Shown: positions 42,894-54,753, counted from the first letter of the stretch. The stretch is 64,000 nucleotides of DNA from Limnoglobus roseus (GCF_008254045.1 NZ_CP042425.1:4960001-5024000), one strand, 5' to 3'. The notes: generated by a model from the letters alone, not told the origin. Translations and numbers: made by a program.

Positions 42894-43025
42894 GACGCAC
42901 CCGCTTTCGGAAGAGGGGAGAGTTCCGCAGGATTGTGGAGTAAATGTACGCCGGGCGGAGGACTCGGCAACATCTGTGTGAAGATGAAGTAGGAAGAACG
43001 TGAGATATCGGCGAGGGAAATGGAA

Positions 43026-43700
43026 TTAGTTCGACCACTCGGGCTTGCTGCCGCCGCCGTTGAGTTGGTGGATGATGTCGCGGTTCTTGTTCGACCCCCG
43101 CAACAGTTGCTCCGCCTTCGGGTAGACGCCCTCGTCGATGCCGGTGGTCTTCAGCATCTCGATGGCGATGCGGCGGGGGTCGGTCGTCTCGGCGAGGACG
43201 CGGTCCACGACCTTCTTCGGCGTCCGCTTCTCGATCGCGGCCAACTCGGCGAGGCGGAACTGATCGCCCGTGATGCCGCCGGCTTCGCCGCTGTTGGTCA
43301 ACGTGATGGCCATGATCGGGTCGGCGTAGCCCATCTTCGTGGCATTGCGCTTCTCGGCCACCATCTTGCCGAGTTCCGAACACAGCACGGCCGCGAGTTC
43401 CTCGTCCGTCTTGCACTTGTCCACGAGGGCGTCGGAGATGAACACGCTCTGCTGCCCGCGGTGGAAGAGGACGGGGTCCTCGTTGCCGATCGTCTGGAAC
43501 CCGGTGTCGATGCCGCAGAAGATGTTGGCCGAAAGAATCTGCCGGCCCATCTGATCGACGCGCGCGGCCGCCGCGATCGAGGCTTCCTTCGTCTCGCCCG
43601 TCTCGATCGGCTTGTTGATGAAGCCGCGGGCGGTGCGGAAGAACCGCGAATCCTGGCAGCCACAGAGGGCGAGTGTCAACACCATCGCGGCGACGCGCAT
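43026..43700 (-). CDS. M48-like lipoprotein without the zinc motif
   Basis: The 224-residue lipoprotein (signal ending LALCGC) resembles the M48 peptidase region: a strand with VFISDALVDKCKTDEELAAVL. The following helix, where HExxH is expected, reads CSELGKMVAEK. Both histidines are gone, so it should not be a zinc protease. GGAG lies 8 nt before the ATG at 43700. Possibly a scaffold or inhibitor; function unknown. Confidence 0.65.
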   Translation of the reverse strand: MRVAAMVLTLALCGCQDSRFFRTARGFINKPIETGETKEASIAAAARVDQMGRQILSANIFCGIDTGFQTIGNEDPVLFHRGQQSVFISDALVDKCKTDEELAAVLCSELGKMVAEKRNATKMGYADPIMAITLTNSGEAGGITGDQFRLAELAAIEKRTPKKVVDRVLAETTDPRRIAIEMLKTTGIDEGVYPKAEQLLRGSNKNRDIIHQLNGGGSKPEWSN

Positions 43701-43873
43701 GCGGTCACTCCAGTCCGTGAATCGCCGCTTAATACCGGTGGCGCGGGGCGTTGTCGAGGGGAAGTCGCCGTGGCTCGGATTCAAGTTGGAGTCGGGGGCG
43801 GGTCGATACGGTTGAAACGGTGAACCGACCCGCCGCCGGGTGCCGACGCCGCTTCCTCTTGTCCGAGTGTGTC

Positions 43874-44605
43874 GTGGACTACCACATCTTCAAGACGGCG
43901 GTGAACCGCTTCTTCGGGCCGTTCGTCGGACGCGACAAGCGGCCCGCGTACTTCGACATCGCCACGGCCTACCCGTCGCTGGACAAACTGACGAAGGGGT
44001 TTCCGGTCATCCGCGGTGAGTTCGAGCGATTGATGGCCGAGTCGGCGGCGATGCCGCGATACCACGACATCGACAAGGGCGAAAGGGCAATCTCCGACGC
44101 CTCTGCGAAGAAGTGGTCGGTGTTCATGCTGGAAATCCTCGGCCACAAGCCGGCCGTGAACCGTGCGTGCTGCCCCGAGACGTGCAGACTGTTGGACAAG
44201 ATTCCGGGGCTGATTCAGGCGTTCTTCTCGGTCCTCGACCCCGGCAAGTCGGTCCCGGAACACGAGGGGCCGTACCTCGGCTACCTCCGCTACCACCTCG
44301 GCCTTCGTGTGCCGACCCGCAAGCCGCCGAAGCTGGTGGTGAAGGGCCAGGACTACCAGTGGAAGGAAGGCGAGGCGGTACTGTTCGACGACAGCTACCC
44401 GCACAAGGTCGTGAACGACAGCCCGGACATTCGGGCGGTGCTGATCGTCGATGTGCGGCGGCCGCTGCCGATGGTGCCGAACCTGTTGAACCTGTTCATC
44501 ACGAACGTCGTCGCCCGCCACACCTACGGCAAGAAGGTCGCAAAGAAGGCCGAAGAGTTCGCGGCAACCTCGGGTCAGATCTTGAAGCAGCGTCAGGCGG
44601 CTTAA
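43874..44605 (+). CDS. aspartyl/asparaginyl beta-hydroxylase family protein
   Basis: The ~243-residue Fe(II)/2-oxoglutarate oxygenase has its first iron histidine in EHEGPYLGYLRYHLGL and the second in FDDSYPHKVVNDS; the arginine of IRAVLIVDVRRP binds 2-oxoglutarate. Related LpxO enzymes hydroxylate lipid A; others hydroxylate aspartate in proteins. The start is uncertain: GTG at 43874 gives a family-like N-terminus, but the frame is open to 43751. Confidence 0.82.
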   Translation: MDYHIFKTAVNRFFGPFVGRDKRPAYFDIATAYPSLDKLTKGFPVIRGEFERLMAESAAMPRYHDIDKGERAISDASAKKWSVFMLEILGHKPAVNRACCPETCRLLDKIPGLIQAFFSVLDPGKSVPEHEGPYLGYLRYHLGLRVPTRKPPKLVVKGQDYQWKEGEAVLFDDSYPHKVVNDSPDIRAVLIVDVRRPLPMVPNLLNLFITNVVARHTYGKKVAKKAEEFAATSGQILKQRQAA

Positions 44606-44607
44606 CC

Positions 44608-44684
44608 TGGCGAGCCGCGTTCCGTAAGGAACCGGGTGAGTATCCGCGACACTCCCCCGGTTCCTTACGGAACGCGGCTCGCCA
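44608..44684. repeat. 29-bp perfect inverted repeat
   Basis: The arms at 44608-44636 and 44656-44684 are perfectly complementary (starting TGGCGAGCCGCGTTCCG on the left) around a 19-nt loop. They fill the gap between two convergent genes. The stem is far longer than a normal terminator and lacks a T-run, so it may be a dispersed repeat that also stops transcription from both sides. Confidence 0.9.
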
Positions 44685-44689
44685 AGCCG

Positions 44690-46195
44690 TCACTTCTTGA
44701 CGCGGATCTCGTAGTAGCGGTTGTTCTTCCCGCCGTTCGGCTCGTCGGTCGGCTCGCCGCCGTGCAGCGTCGCGACGCCGTCCGCGAGTTTGTACTCGAA
44801 GGCCTTTCCCGTCACCGGGTCGAGGGGCAGTGGCACACTGATTTCGCTCAGCTTGGCGGGCAATTTGCCGTCGTGCTCGTGGGCGTACAGGCGGATCGCC
44901 TCGAGGGCACGGAGGTACGCCAGACGTTGTTGAATCCGCGTGTGGGCGACCGTGATCTTGCGGAGTGCCGGCGTTAGCACCTTCGCGATCGGCGACCCTT
45001 CCGCGTTCATCTTTTTCTCGACCTCGGCGGACACCTTGATCGCGTCCGCGAACGGCAGCGAGTTGGCGATGAGCAGGTCGTCGAGGGTGATCTCGTACTG
45101 GCGCACGTCGGCCGTGATGATGGCCTGAAGCTCGGGGAACTGGTTCACCAAGTCGGCCTTCATGCCCGTGTCGATGAGCAACTTCCGGGCGGCCGCGACC
45201 TTCTTCTTATCCGTCGATCGAATCGGGGCGTCGAGGGAATACTTGAGCCGTGTTTGCTCGCCCGCCATGCCGGCCGCGGAGTCGAAGACCTTCAACTGCT
45301 TGTACAGTTCCGCCTCGGTCATCGGCCCGGTCGCTTCCAGGAACGGTTTGAACAGGATCGAGGACAGAACCTGTTCGCCGCCGAGGGCCGTGCGGTTGTC
45401 GAGGACGCGGGCCGGCATTTCCGTGAACGACCAGTACAGGTTCGGGCAGTTCGGCTGTTGGACGAGTTCCTCCAACGCTTCCAGGCAAATGCTCTCGATG
45501 GCCAACCCGACGAGGAAGGCGATCAGCGTGGGGTGCGACTCGAACGAACTCGCCAGCCCGTGGAAGGTGCGGGCGGTGTAGATGGCCTTCTCGATGTCGC
45601 CCGTCCGAATCTCGTACCGCATCCGCAACTTCAAGAGGTATGCCAGTTCGCGCATCTTTTGCACTTCCGGCAGCAGCGTGCCGATGCCGTCCTCGCGGAT
45701 GTTGAACCAGATTTGCCAGTCGGCCGACAGTTGTCGTGCGCCCTCATCGACATCGCCGAGCGGCCGGCCGCGGCTCTTGAAGACTTGATCGCTGTCGAGT
45801 GGGCGGTAAGCCAATCCGCCGATCACGCCACAGGCCTTGATTTCTTCCATCGGCAGGTCTTCCAGGGCGAGTTGGTCCCAGCGGTCGCGCTTCTCTCGCT
45901 GCTCCTTCGAGAAGAATTGGTCCTGCTCCATGTACGCGCGCATGAACGTCGGCACGCGGTTGCCGGGCTTCATCTCGGGGTACTGCGGCGTGAGATAGTA
46001 TCGCGACAACGGTTTCTTCACGCCCGCCGGGTGCAGGGTGATCGGAATGGTGAGCTTCCCGTCCTTCGGCTCGCGGACTTGCGGCTTGGGCAGGTCTTTC
46101 GGGTCGGCCGGGGCAGGCTTGGTCGGAATGGCCTGGCTCGGCGGTTGCGCGGAAGCGACCACGCCGCACAGGAGCAGGAACAGGATCGAACGCAT
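44690..46195 (-). CDS. exported hypothetical protein
   Basis: The 501-residue protein has a signal peptide (MRSILFLLLCGVVASAQ) and a proline-rich stretch to about residue 45. The remainder is mostly helical. Near the C-terminus AYLRALEAIRLYAHEHDGKL-PAKLSEI followed by PLDPVTGKAFEYKL resembles a motif of planctomycete exported proteins distantly like pilin-type endings. No enzymatic motif is visible. It is followed by nothing on its strand except the inverted repeat. Confidence 0.65.
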   Translation of the reverse strand: MRSILFLLLCGVVASAQPPSQAIPTKPAPADPKDLPKPQVREPKDGKLTIPITLHPAGVKKPLSRYYLTPQYPEMKPGNRVPTFMRAYMEQDQFFSKEQREKRDRWDQLALEDLPMEEIKACGVIGGLAYRPLDSDQVFKSRGRPLGDVDEGARQLSADWQIWFNIREDGIGTLLPEVQKMRELAYLLKLRMRYEIRTGDIEKAIYTARTFHGLASSFESHPTLIAFLVGLAIESICLEALEELVQQPNCPNLYWSFTEMPARVLDNRTALGGEQVLSSILFKPFLEATGPMTEAELYKQLKVFDSAAGMAGEQTRLKYSLDAPIRSTDKKKVAAARKLLIDTGMKADLVNQFPELQAIITADVRQYEITLDDLLIANSLPFADAIKVSAEVEKKMNAEGSPIAKVLTPALRKITVAHTRIQQRLAYLRALEAIRLYAHEHDGKLPAKLSEISVPLPLDPVTGKAFEYKLADGVATLHGGEPTDEPNGGKNNRYYEIRVKK

Positions 46196-46207
46196 GAGGA
46201 CCTCCGA

Positions 46208-46582
46208 TTACGGTTGGAAATTTCGGGAGAATGCCGTGAGCGATGACTGCGGCGAGGGGCCGAGGACGACGGCCGCTGCCGCCGGTGGGTTTGGGTTTCG
46301 CGTGAGCGCGAACAAACTGTACGGATCCGCGGGCGGCGAGGGCCCTTCGTTGGGGTCCGGTGGGTTCGCGGCCGGGACGGTTGGGGATGGTGTTTGTTCC
46401 GCCGTCGGCCCGAGCCACAAGGCGAGCGTGACGATTTGTGAAACGACTAATGCCACTGTCGCCCACTTCCAGACCCGCGCCGGCCGGACCGACGCCCGAC
46501 CGGCCGCGAACAGCATGGCGTCACGGTCAACCGCACCCGGAGTGAAGCGAGCGAGTTTGCAGATCACATCTTCTTCGGACAT
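46208..46582 (-). CDS. small single-helix membrane protein, possible anti-sigma partner
   Basis: The 124-residue protein starts MSEEDVICKLARFTPGAVDRD, then one transmembrane helix (WATVALVVSQIVTLALWLG, about residues 41-59) and a proline-rich tail. Its start overlaps the ECF sigma gene by 19 nt, which is typical of sigma/anti-sigma pairs, but no zinc anti-sigma motif (HxxxCxxC) is present. Anti-sigma function is inferred from position alone. Confidence 0.6.
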   Translation of the reverse strand: MSEEDVICKLARFTPGAVDRDAMLFAAGRASVRPARVWKWATVALVVSQIVTLALWLGPTAEQTPSPTVPAANPPDPNEGPSPPADPYSLFALTRNPNPPAAAAVVLGPSPQSSLTAFSRNFQP

Positions 46583-47043
46583 TCGACACCCAACCTTTCC
46601 CGCAGGGCCGCGATGCCGGCCTCGTACCGCCGGTGGGCGGAACTGACGGAACACCCGGCCGACGCGGCAACCTGTTCCAGTGTCAGGCCGCCCCAGAGTC
46701 GGGCGACGATTACTTCCCGTTGATCGGGCGGCAACGATTCCAACGCGGCGATTGCGTCCTCAGCGTCCAGTCCCTCGACTTCCGCTTCCGCAAACCACTC
46801 GACCTTCGCGACGCGAGATTCCCGCGTTCGTCGTCGGCGGTCGGCCTTGCCCGCGTCCATCGCCGCGTTGCGGACGACGCGGAACAGCCACGCGGCCGGG
46901 TCGGTCGGCGGTTTTCGTTGTGCGACGAACCGGCAGAACGCCTCCTGCACCACATCGTCCGGCGTGCCACACCACTGGCGGGCGTACAACACCAGCGCCG
47001 CGGCGTGACGGTCGATCAGTTCCGCAAGGGGCCGAACGGTCAT
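46564..47043 (-). CDS. ECF-type RNA polymerase sigma factor
   Basis: The 159-residue protein has region 2 as CGTPDDVVQEAFCRFVAQ and PAAWLFRVVRNAAMDAGKADRR, and region 4 as LESLPPDQREVIVARLWGGL with LEQVAASAGCSVSSAHRRYEAG. The length and pattern fit group 4 (ECF) sigma factors. I chose the ATG at 47043. It overlaps the small membrane protein gene downstream, suggesting one regulatory unit. Confidence 0.88.
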   Translation of the reverse strand: MTVRPLAELIDRHAAALVLYARQWCGTPDDVVQEAFCRFVAQRKPPTDPAAWLFRVVRNAAMDAGKADRRRRTRESRVAKVEWFAEAEVEGLDAEDAIAALESLPPDQREVIVARLWGGLTLEQVAASAGCSVSSAHRRYEAGIAALRERLGVECPKKM

Positions 47044-47133
47044 GTCAGAAGGAAGACGACGCGGGGCCGGAATTTTTCCCCCGAGAGGGGCAGGTTTTTG
47101 TACGATCTGCGTTGAAACAAGGGGGAACCCGAC

Positions 47134-47649
47134 ATGGCCGAGGTGACTGAGATCGTTCGCGCCCTCCGGACCGGGACGGCCGACGACAAGAACCGAGCGA
47201 TCCGAGAAATTCACCGGCTCAAGGTGAACGACGACGAGGTGACGACGCTGCTCGCCGGTCTGCTATTGTCGCGAGAAGTCTCGGATCGAGACGGGTCCGT
47301 CTCCAACGCAGAACACCAAGCCGTGGCGTGGGACGCGATGGCCGCGTTGCAAGAACTGAATCTGTTCAACGACACCGTCGCCCACGCCGTGTTCGTCCTC
47401 CTGGCCAGGCCGAGTGACAACTGGTCGTTCCCGCAGGCGTCGTTCGACCAAGGCATGTACATCGGTGACTACGGTGAAGAGGTGGTGTGGCCTGCGGTGC
47501 TCGGTTGCCGCCTGGCCGCGACCGTGGTGGCGGCCAGGCCGGACTGGCGGGAGCGGTTGTTGACCGCTCTCGGGACGGCCGAACAGGTGAGTGAAGTGTA
47601 CTACGCAGCCCAGGGAGCGAAGAAACGGATCGCCGCCCTCACTTCTTAG
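47134..47649 (+). CDS. hypothetical protein with helical repeats
   Basis: The 171-residue soluble protein has a GGGGGAA ribosome site. It consists of alpha-helical pairs (EIVRALRTGTADDKNRAIRE, VTTLLAGLLLSREV) that look like HEAT-type repeats. There is no catalytic motif. The gene is convergent with and overlaps the DinB gene by 11 nt. Confidence 0.6.
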   Translation: MAEVTEIVRALRTGTADDKNRAIREIHRLKVNDDEVTTLLAGLLLSREVSDRDGSVSNAEHQAVAWDAMAALQELNLFNDTVAHAVFVLLARPSDNWSFPQASFDQGMYIGDYGEEVVWPAVLGCRLAATVVAARPDWRERLLTALGTAEQVSEVYYAAQGAKKRIAALTS

Positions 47650-48139
47650 CGATCACGAGGTACGACGGTAGTCCTTGCAGTCGCCGCCATGTGGACAGTT
47701 GCCCGACGTGCAGCATCGGATGCGTGAACAACAGCACTTCGAACACGTCCCGCATCGTCGGGAGTTGTTCCGGCCGGAAGCCGAGCGTGTTCGGCTTCGT
47801 CAGGTCGTCTTCGGTCAGGTTCGACACTTCCACCAGAATGCGCTCGGACAATTCGCTGAGGTGGCCGAGCAGTTGCGACTTGCTCGGTAGTTCGGCCGGC
47901 ATCGCGTCGAGTTTCGTATTCGGCCCGAACCAGTCACGGTATTCCGCCGGGCCGACGGTCGGCTGGCCGATGACCTTCAGGACTGTGTTCGTGGTCGTAA
48001 TGATGTGCCCGAGAATCCACACCGGCGGGTTGACCCCGTGCGGCTGTTCCCGCATTTGCTCCTCCGGGATGTCGGCACACGCCTTGGTGATGTGACTGAG
48101 GACGAAACGGAACGTGGTCAGGTTGAGCGAGTTGGCCAT
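47639..48139 (-). CDS. DinB family protein
   Basis: The 166-residue four-helix protein is of the DinB/YfiT type. Metal-type histidines are visible in WILGHIITTTN and THPMLHVGQLSTWRR, spaced as in the family. Members are often thiol transferases or of unknown function. It is complete and has no operon partner. Confidence 0.82.
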   Translation of the reverse strand: MANSLNLTTFRFVLSHITKACADIPEEQMREQPHGVNPPVWILGHIITTTNTVLKVIGQPTVGPAEYRDWFGPNTKLDAMPAELPSKSQLLGHLSELSERILVEVSNLTEDDLTKPNTLGFRPEQLPTMRDVFEVLLFTHPMLHVGQLSTWRRLQGLPSYLVIAKK

Positions 48140-48232
48140 GAGTGCCCCTTTCTTGCAATTCGATTCGACGACCGTATAAATTACCCGGTCGATTCGCGAC
48201 GTCTTTCACTCTCTTTGAGGTTACTCGAACCC

Positions 48233-50905
<2,673 letters not shown>

Positions 50906-50937
50906 CAAGCGTGTTGAAACAGGCTTGGTGATTCGTG

Positions 50938-50968
50938 AGAAGGAGTGGCGAAAGCCACTCCTTCTTTT
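50938..50968 (+). terminator. Rho-independent terminator of ppdK
   Basis: AGAAGGAGTGGC (50938-50949), GAAA loop, GCCACTCCTTCT (50954-50965), then TTT. A 12-bp perfect stem with tetraloop, 33 nt after the ppdK stop. Confidence 0.9.
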
Positions 50969-51159
50969 ATGGGTCGGGAGGCGGGATGTGCCGGTCATAT
51001 TCAACGGCCAAGCCGTCGGTACGATCCCCGTCGTCGCACTACTCCCGTAGCACCCGCCCCGTTCCCGCTCATTTTCTGACAACCGTTTTCTTCCGCTCGT
51101 CGTTCTGGTATAGTTCTGCTCACTGACGAGAGCGAGTTCCCCACCCGTGAGGCCCGGTC

Positions 51160-52929
51160 ATGCGACGCCCTTTGATTGCCGCTTTGGTTTTGTGTTTCGC
51201 GTTCTCCACAACGGGCACCGCCCAGGAAAAGGGCGGCAAGAAGAAGTTGGCCGAGGACAGCGTCAAGGGCTACAAGATTCACACGATCAACGGCTTCACG
51301 GTGGTCGTGAGCGACGAGGTGCTCAAGGCGGACGTCGACAAGTACAAGCGGAAGCCCGTCGAGGCGATCGAACTCGAACTCAAGAACGTCACCGACCTGA
51401 TGACTGCGAAGGCGGTGACGACGCTGCGGAACATCCCCGTGTGGGCCGAGTGGGACGAGCGCATCACCCTCGGGAACGGCCGCCAGGGTCGGGCCTACGC
51501 CACGTACTACGGCGGCAACCAACTCCAGGCCCTCGCCCGGGGGATGAACCCCGAGAAGGCGAAGTGCGTGGTCATCCACCTGACGAAATCGCTGACGGAA
51601 GAGTACCAGGACAAGACCAAGCCGGACTCGCTGTTGCTCCTGCACGAGTTCGCGCACGCGGTCCACGACCAACTGCTGAGCTTCGACAACGCCGACATCA
51701 AGTCGGGCTTCAAGCTTGCGATGAGCCGCAAGCTCTACGACAAGTCGCTGTACTGCGCCACGAACGAGATGGAGTTCTTCGCCGAGATGACGTGCGCGTA
51801 CCTGGACCGCCTCGGGTACTTCCCGAACACTCGCGAAGACCTCAAGAAACACGACGCGGTCACGTTCAAGCTGATGGAGTCGATCTGGGGCAAGGCCGCC
51901 GCCGACGGTGGGAAGGCCCGGACCGCGGTCCGGCCACCCAACGGCGCGGACGAGTTCCGCATGGATTTCAAGCTCCCCGAGGTCAAGTTCGGCCGCCTCA
52001 TCGACGGGCCGAAGTTCGACCCCGACGCCGCAGTCGGCAAGGTCACCGCGTTCTTCTACTGGTACGACACTCAGGCGTCCGACATGAAGCGGATCAAGAA
52101 GTGGGCCGACGAACTGTCCCCCTACGGCTACCAAACGGTCATCTTGAACGCGAATTACCGCGAGGAAGAGGCCGAAGTCGACGAGCGGGTGCGCAAGGCG
52201 AAGCTCCCGTTCACGGTCCTGGGGACCACGTTCATGCCCCGGAAGACGGGCGAACAACTGCGGGCGGAACCGGGCGGCCACGTCGCCGTCTACGCCGACG
52301 ACAAGTGGGTTTACCGTGGGAAGATCGCCGGCGGCGAGACGTACATCCGCGAACTGCTCGCCCAGAAAATCTTGAAGGACGCCGGCGTGCCGGACGACGC
52401 GCCGAAGGCGCTCCGCCCGATCGTGACGGCCCTCCAGGCGGGGGAATCGTTCCCGGCCGTGATCACCAAGCTCCAACCCGCCACGACCAACTCGGACGCG
52501 GCCGTGAGCGAGCCGGCCAAGAAGCTCATGGCCGCCCTCGCGAAGCCGGTGCAGCAGCGGTTGGAGTTCGCCGAATCGAAGAAGAAGTCCGACCCGGTCG
52601 AAGCGTTCCTGACCGCCGAGTCGGTCGTCGCCGAGTACAAGGGGACGCCGTTCGCCGCCAAGGCGGACCGGCTCGTGAGTTCACTGAAGGTGGAAAAGGC
52701 CGTGGCGGTGGAACTGAAAGCCCGCAAGGAACTGGACGGGATCAAGAAGATCGAGGCGGTCCTGAACGCGCAGGGCGGGAGCTTCGACCCGACCGACATC
52801 AAGTTCCAGATGAAGTACGAGCCGCAGATCAAGCAGATGAAGGCGCTGTACGAGCAGATGAAGAAGGCCCACCCCAACGCCAAGGCGACCGAAGAGGCCG
52901 GGCAGATCGTCAAGGAATTCGCGGGGTAA
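51160..52929 (+). CDS. exported HExxH metallopeptidase-like protein with thioredoxin-like domain
   Basis: The 589-residue protein has a signal peptide (MRRPLIAALVLCFAFSTTGTA). Residues ~30-245 form a zinc-peptidase-like domain with LLHEFAHAVHDQLL (HExxH around 162-166) and NEMEFFAEMTCAYLDRL, which could supply the third ligand. Residues ~285-410 look like a thioredoxin/TlpA fold (GKVTAFFYWYDTQASD, then FTVLGTTFMPR) but without a CxxC. The C-terminal ~150 residues are helical and lysine/alanine-rich. It is followed after 54 nt by a paralogue. Activity and substrate are unknown. Confidence 0.75.
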   Translation: MRRPLIAALVLCFAFSTTGTAQEKGGKKKLAEDSVKGYKIHTINGFTVVVSDEVLKADVDKYKRKPVEAIELELKNVTDLMTAKAVTTLRNIPVWAEWDERITLGNGRQGRAYATYYGGNQLQALARGMNPEKAKCVVIHLTKSLTEEYQDKTKPDSLLLLHEFAHAVHDQLLSFDNADIKSGFKLAMSRKLYDKSLYCATNEMEFFAEMTCAYLDRLGYFPNTREDLKKHDAVTFKLMESIWGKAAADGGKARTAVRPPNGADEFRMDFKLPEVKFGRLIDGPKFDPDAAVGKVTAFFYWYDTQASDMKRIKKWADELSPYGYQTVILNANYREEEAEVDERVRKAKLPFTVLGTTFMPRKTGEQLRAEPGGHVAVYADDKWVYRGKIAGGETYIRELLAQKILKDAGVPDDAPKALRPIVTALQAGESFPAVITKLQPATTNSDAAVSEPAKKLMAALAKPVQQRLEFAESKKKSDPVEAFLTAESVVAEYKGTPFAAKADRLVSSLKVEKAVAVELKARKELDGIKKIEAVLNAQGGSFDPTDIKFQMKYEPQIKQMKALYEQMKKAHPNAKATEEAGQIVKEFAG

Positions 52930-52936
52930 CGCCCCG

Positions 52937-52981
52937 CGGCCCCTCTGTAAGATGTCTCGAAGACATTTTTCGGAGGGGCCG
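52937..52981 (+). promoter_or_regulatory. intergenic hairpin enclosing a ribosome binding site
   Basis: CGGCCCCTC (52937-52945) pairs with GAGGGGCCG (52973-52981). Between them ATGTCT-CGA-AGACAT (52952-52966) forms an inner hairpin. The right arm includes the Shine-Dalgarno GGAGGGG of the gene starting at 52984, so translation of the second paralogue could be limited by this structure. Confidence 0.7.
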
Positions 52982-52983
52982 TG

Positions 52984-54753
52984 ATGTTGCGCCTGTTGTC
53001 GCTTCTCGTCGCCGTCGGGTTTCTGGTTCCGCCCGTTCAGGGGCAAGCCAAGCCCGCCCCGAAGAAGGCCCTCCTGCCGGACGCCATCCCCGGCTACAAG
53101 GTTCAGATGATCGACGGGTTCACGGTGGCCGTCAGCGAGGACGTGCTGGCCGCGGACGTGCGGAAGTTCAAGCGGAAGCCCCTCGAAGCGATCGAACTCG
53201 ACCTGAAGAACATCTGCGAACTGTTCAACGACAAGGGCGTCGAGAAACTCCGCGCGATCCCGCTGTGGGTCGAGTGGGATCAGAAGAGTGGCCTGGCGAA
53301 CGGCCGCTCCGGCGAGACGTTCACCCTGTACTACGGCCCGGACCGCGCGCTGCTCGTCAGCCGGAACGAGAACCCGTTAAAGGTGAACGGCGTCGGTCTG
53401 TGCCGTGCGAAGGCACTGACTGAAGTCTACCAGGACACCGCGCGGCCGAACTACCTGCAACTGTTGCACGTCTTCATGCGGGCATTCCAGGGCTACTACC
53501 TCGCCAGCGAAACCACCGCGATCCGCACGGCTCACCGCCAGGCGATGGCCCACAAGCTCTACGACAAGACGACCTATTGCACCACCGACGACCGCTCGTT
53601 CTTCGCCGAGGCGTCGAGCGCGTACCTCGACTACCTCTACTACTTCCCGCACGGCCGCGGCGACATTCAGAAGCACGACCCCGCCACGTACAAGTTCTTG
53701 GACGGCATCTGGTCGAAGTACCTGCCCGCCGGGAAGGCCCGCGCGGCCGGTGCCCGCCCGCCGGACGGCAGCGCGGAGTTCCGCACCGACTTCAAGCCGG
53801 CCGACATCAACCTCGGCCCTCAACTCGTCGGGGAGAAGTTCGACCCCAAGTCGTGCGACGGGAAGGTGACGCTCTTCACGTTCTGGGCGGGCGATGACGC
53901 GGTCCCGTTGAAGTGGCTGAAGAAGTGGCACGAAGAGTTGGGGCCGTTCGGCTTCCAAGTCGTCATCCTCTCGGCCGACTACACGCGGGAGAAAGACGAC
54001 GTGATTCGGCGGGCCGAAACGCCGGGGATGCCGTTCCCGTTGGTCGGCACGTCGTACATGCCGGCCAAGCCGAAAGGGCAGAACTGGGCGTTCCCGTCCG
54101 GCCACGCCGCGGTCTACAGTGCCGAGGGAAAGTGGGCGTTCCGCGGCCCGCTCGCCGACGGCGAAATCTACCTCCGCGAAGCCGTCGGCCGAAAGATCCT
54201 GAAGGACGCCGCCATCCCGGACGTTGCCACGTCGGTCCAGCCGGCCGTGAACGCCCTCACCAGTGGCGAGCCGATCCCCGCCGTGATGTTGAAGTTGCTG
54301 CCCGCCACCACGGTAGGCGCGACCACGGACCGCGAACAAGCCCGGAAGTTGATGGACCTGCTCGGAACGGCGGCCCAAAAGCGTCTGGATCAGGCCGCGG
54401 CGCAGGAGAAGGGCGAACCGCTCGAAGCGTACCGCATCGCCTCGGGCGTGGCCACCGAGTTCAAAGGAACGCCCGTGGCACCGAAGGCCGAGCGACTGAC
54501 GAGCACGCTGAAGAACGAGAAGACGGTCGCCGCCGAGTTGAAGGCCCGAAAAGACCTGGAGGCGGTCGCGAAGGTCGAGGCCGACCTGAACGTCCTGCCC
54601 GGCAGTTTCAGCCCGAAAGACCCGGCGTTCCAGAAGGCGAACGCCGGGAAACTCAAGGAGTTGAAGGCGGCCGTCGAGCGGATGCGGAAGGCCCACCCGC
54701 AGGCCCACGCCACGGACGAGGCCGAGGCCATCGCGAAGGAATTCACCAACTGA
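52984..54753 (+). CDS. paralogue of the preceding gene, HExxH lost
   Basis: The 589-residue protein is co-linear with its neighbour over its whole length: signal peptide, VKRKPLEAIELDLKN-type region, thioredoxin-like part (FWAGDDAVPLKWLKKWHEEL) and helical C-terminus. At the peptidase site HEFAH is replaced by HVFMR (LLHVFMRAFQGYY), while the downstream FFAE is kept. It should therefore lack zinc-peptidase activity. I chose the ATG at 52984, where GGAGG has proper spacing; a GTG one codon earlier is too close. Likely a tandem duplication that became a non-enzymatic partner. Confidence 0.75.
   Translation: MLRLLSLLVAVGFLVPPVQGQAKPAPKKALLPDAIPGYKVQMIDGFTVAVSEDVLAADVRKFKRKPLEAIELDLKNICELFNDKGVEKLRAIPLWVEWDQKSGLANGRSGETFTLYYGPDRALLVSRNENPLKVNGVGLCRAKALTEVYQDTARPNYLQLLHVFMRAFQGYYLASETTAIRTAHRQAMAHKLYDKTTYCTTDDRSFFAEASSAYLDYLYYFPHGRGDIQKHDPATYKFLDGIWSKYLPAGKARAAGARPPDGSAEFRTDFKPADINLGPQLVGEKFDPKSCDGKVTLFTFWAGDDAVPLKWLKKWHEELGPFGFQVVILSADYTREKDDVIRRAETPGMPFPLVGTSYMPAKPKGQNWAFPSGHAAVYSAEGKWAFRGPLADGEIYLREAVGRKILKDAAIPDVATSVQPAVNALTSGEPIPAVMLKLLPATTVGATTDREQARKLMDLLGTAAQKRLDQAAAQEKGEPLEAYRIASGVATEFKGTPVAPKAERLTSTLKNEKTVAAELKARKDLEAVAKVEADLNVLPGSFSPKDPAFQKANAGKLKELKAAVERMRKAHPQAHATDEAEAIAKEFTN

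Noticed and set aside
51160..52929. Active thioredoxin (TlpA-like) function
   Set aside because: The fold is suggested, but no CxxC occurs in either paralogue, so redox activity is not supported.
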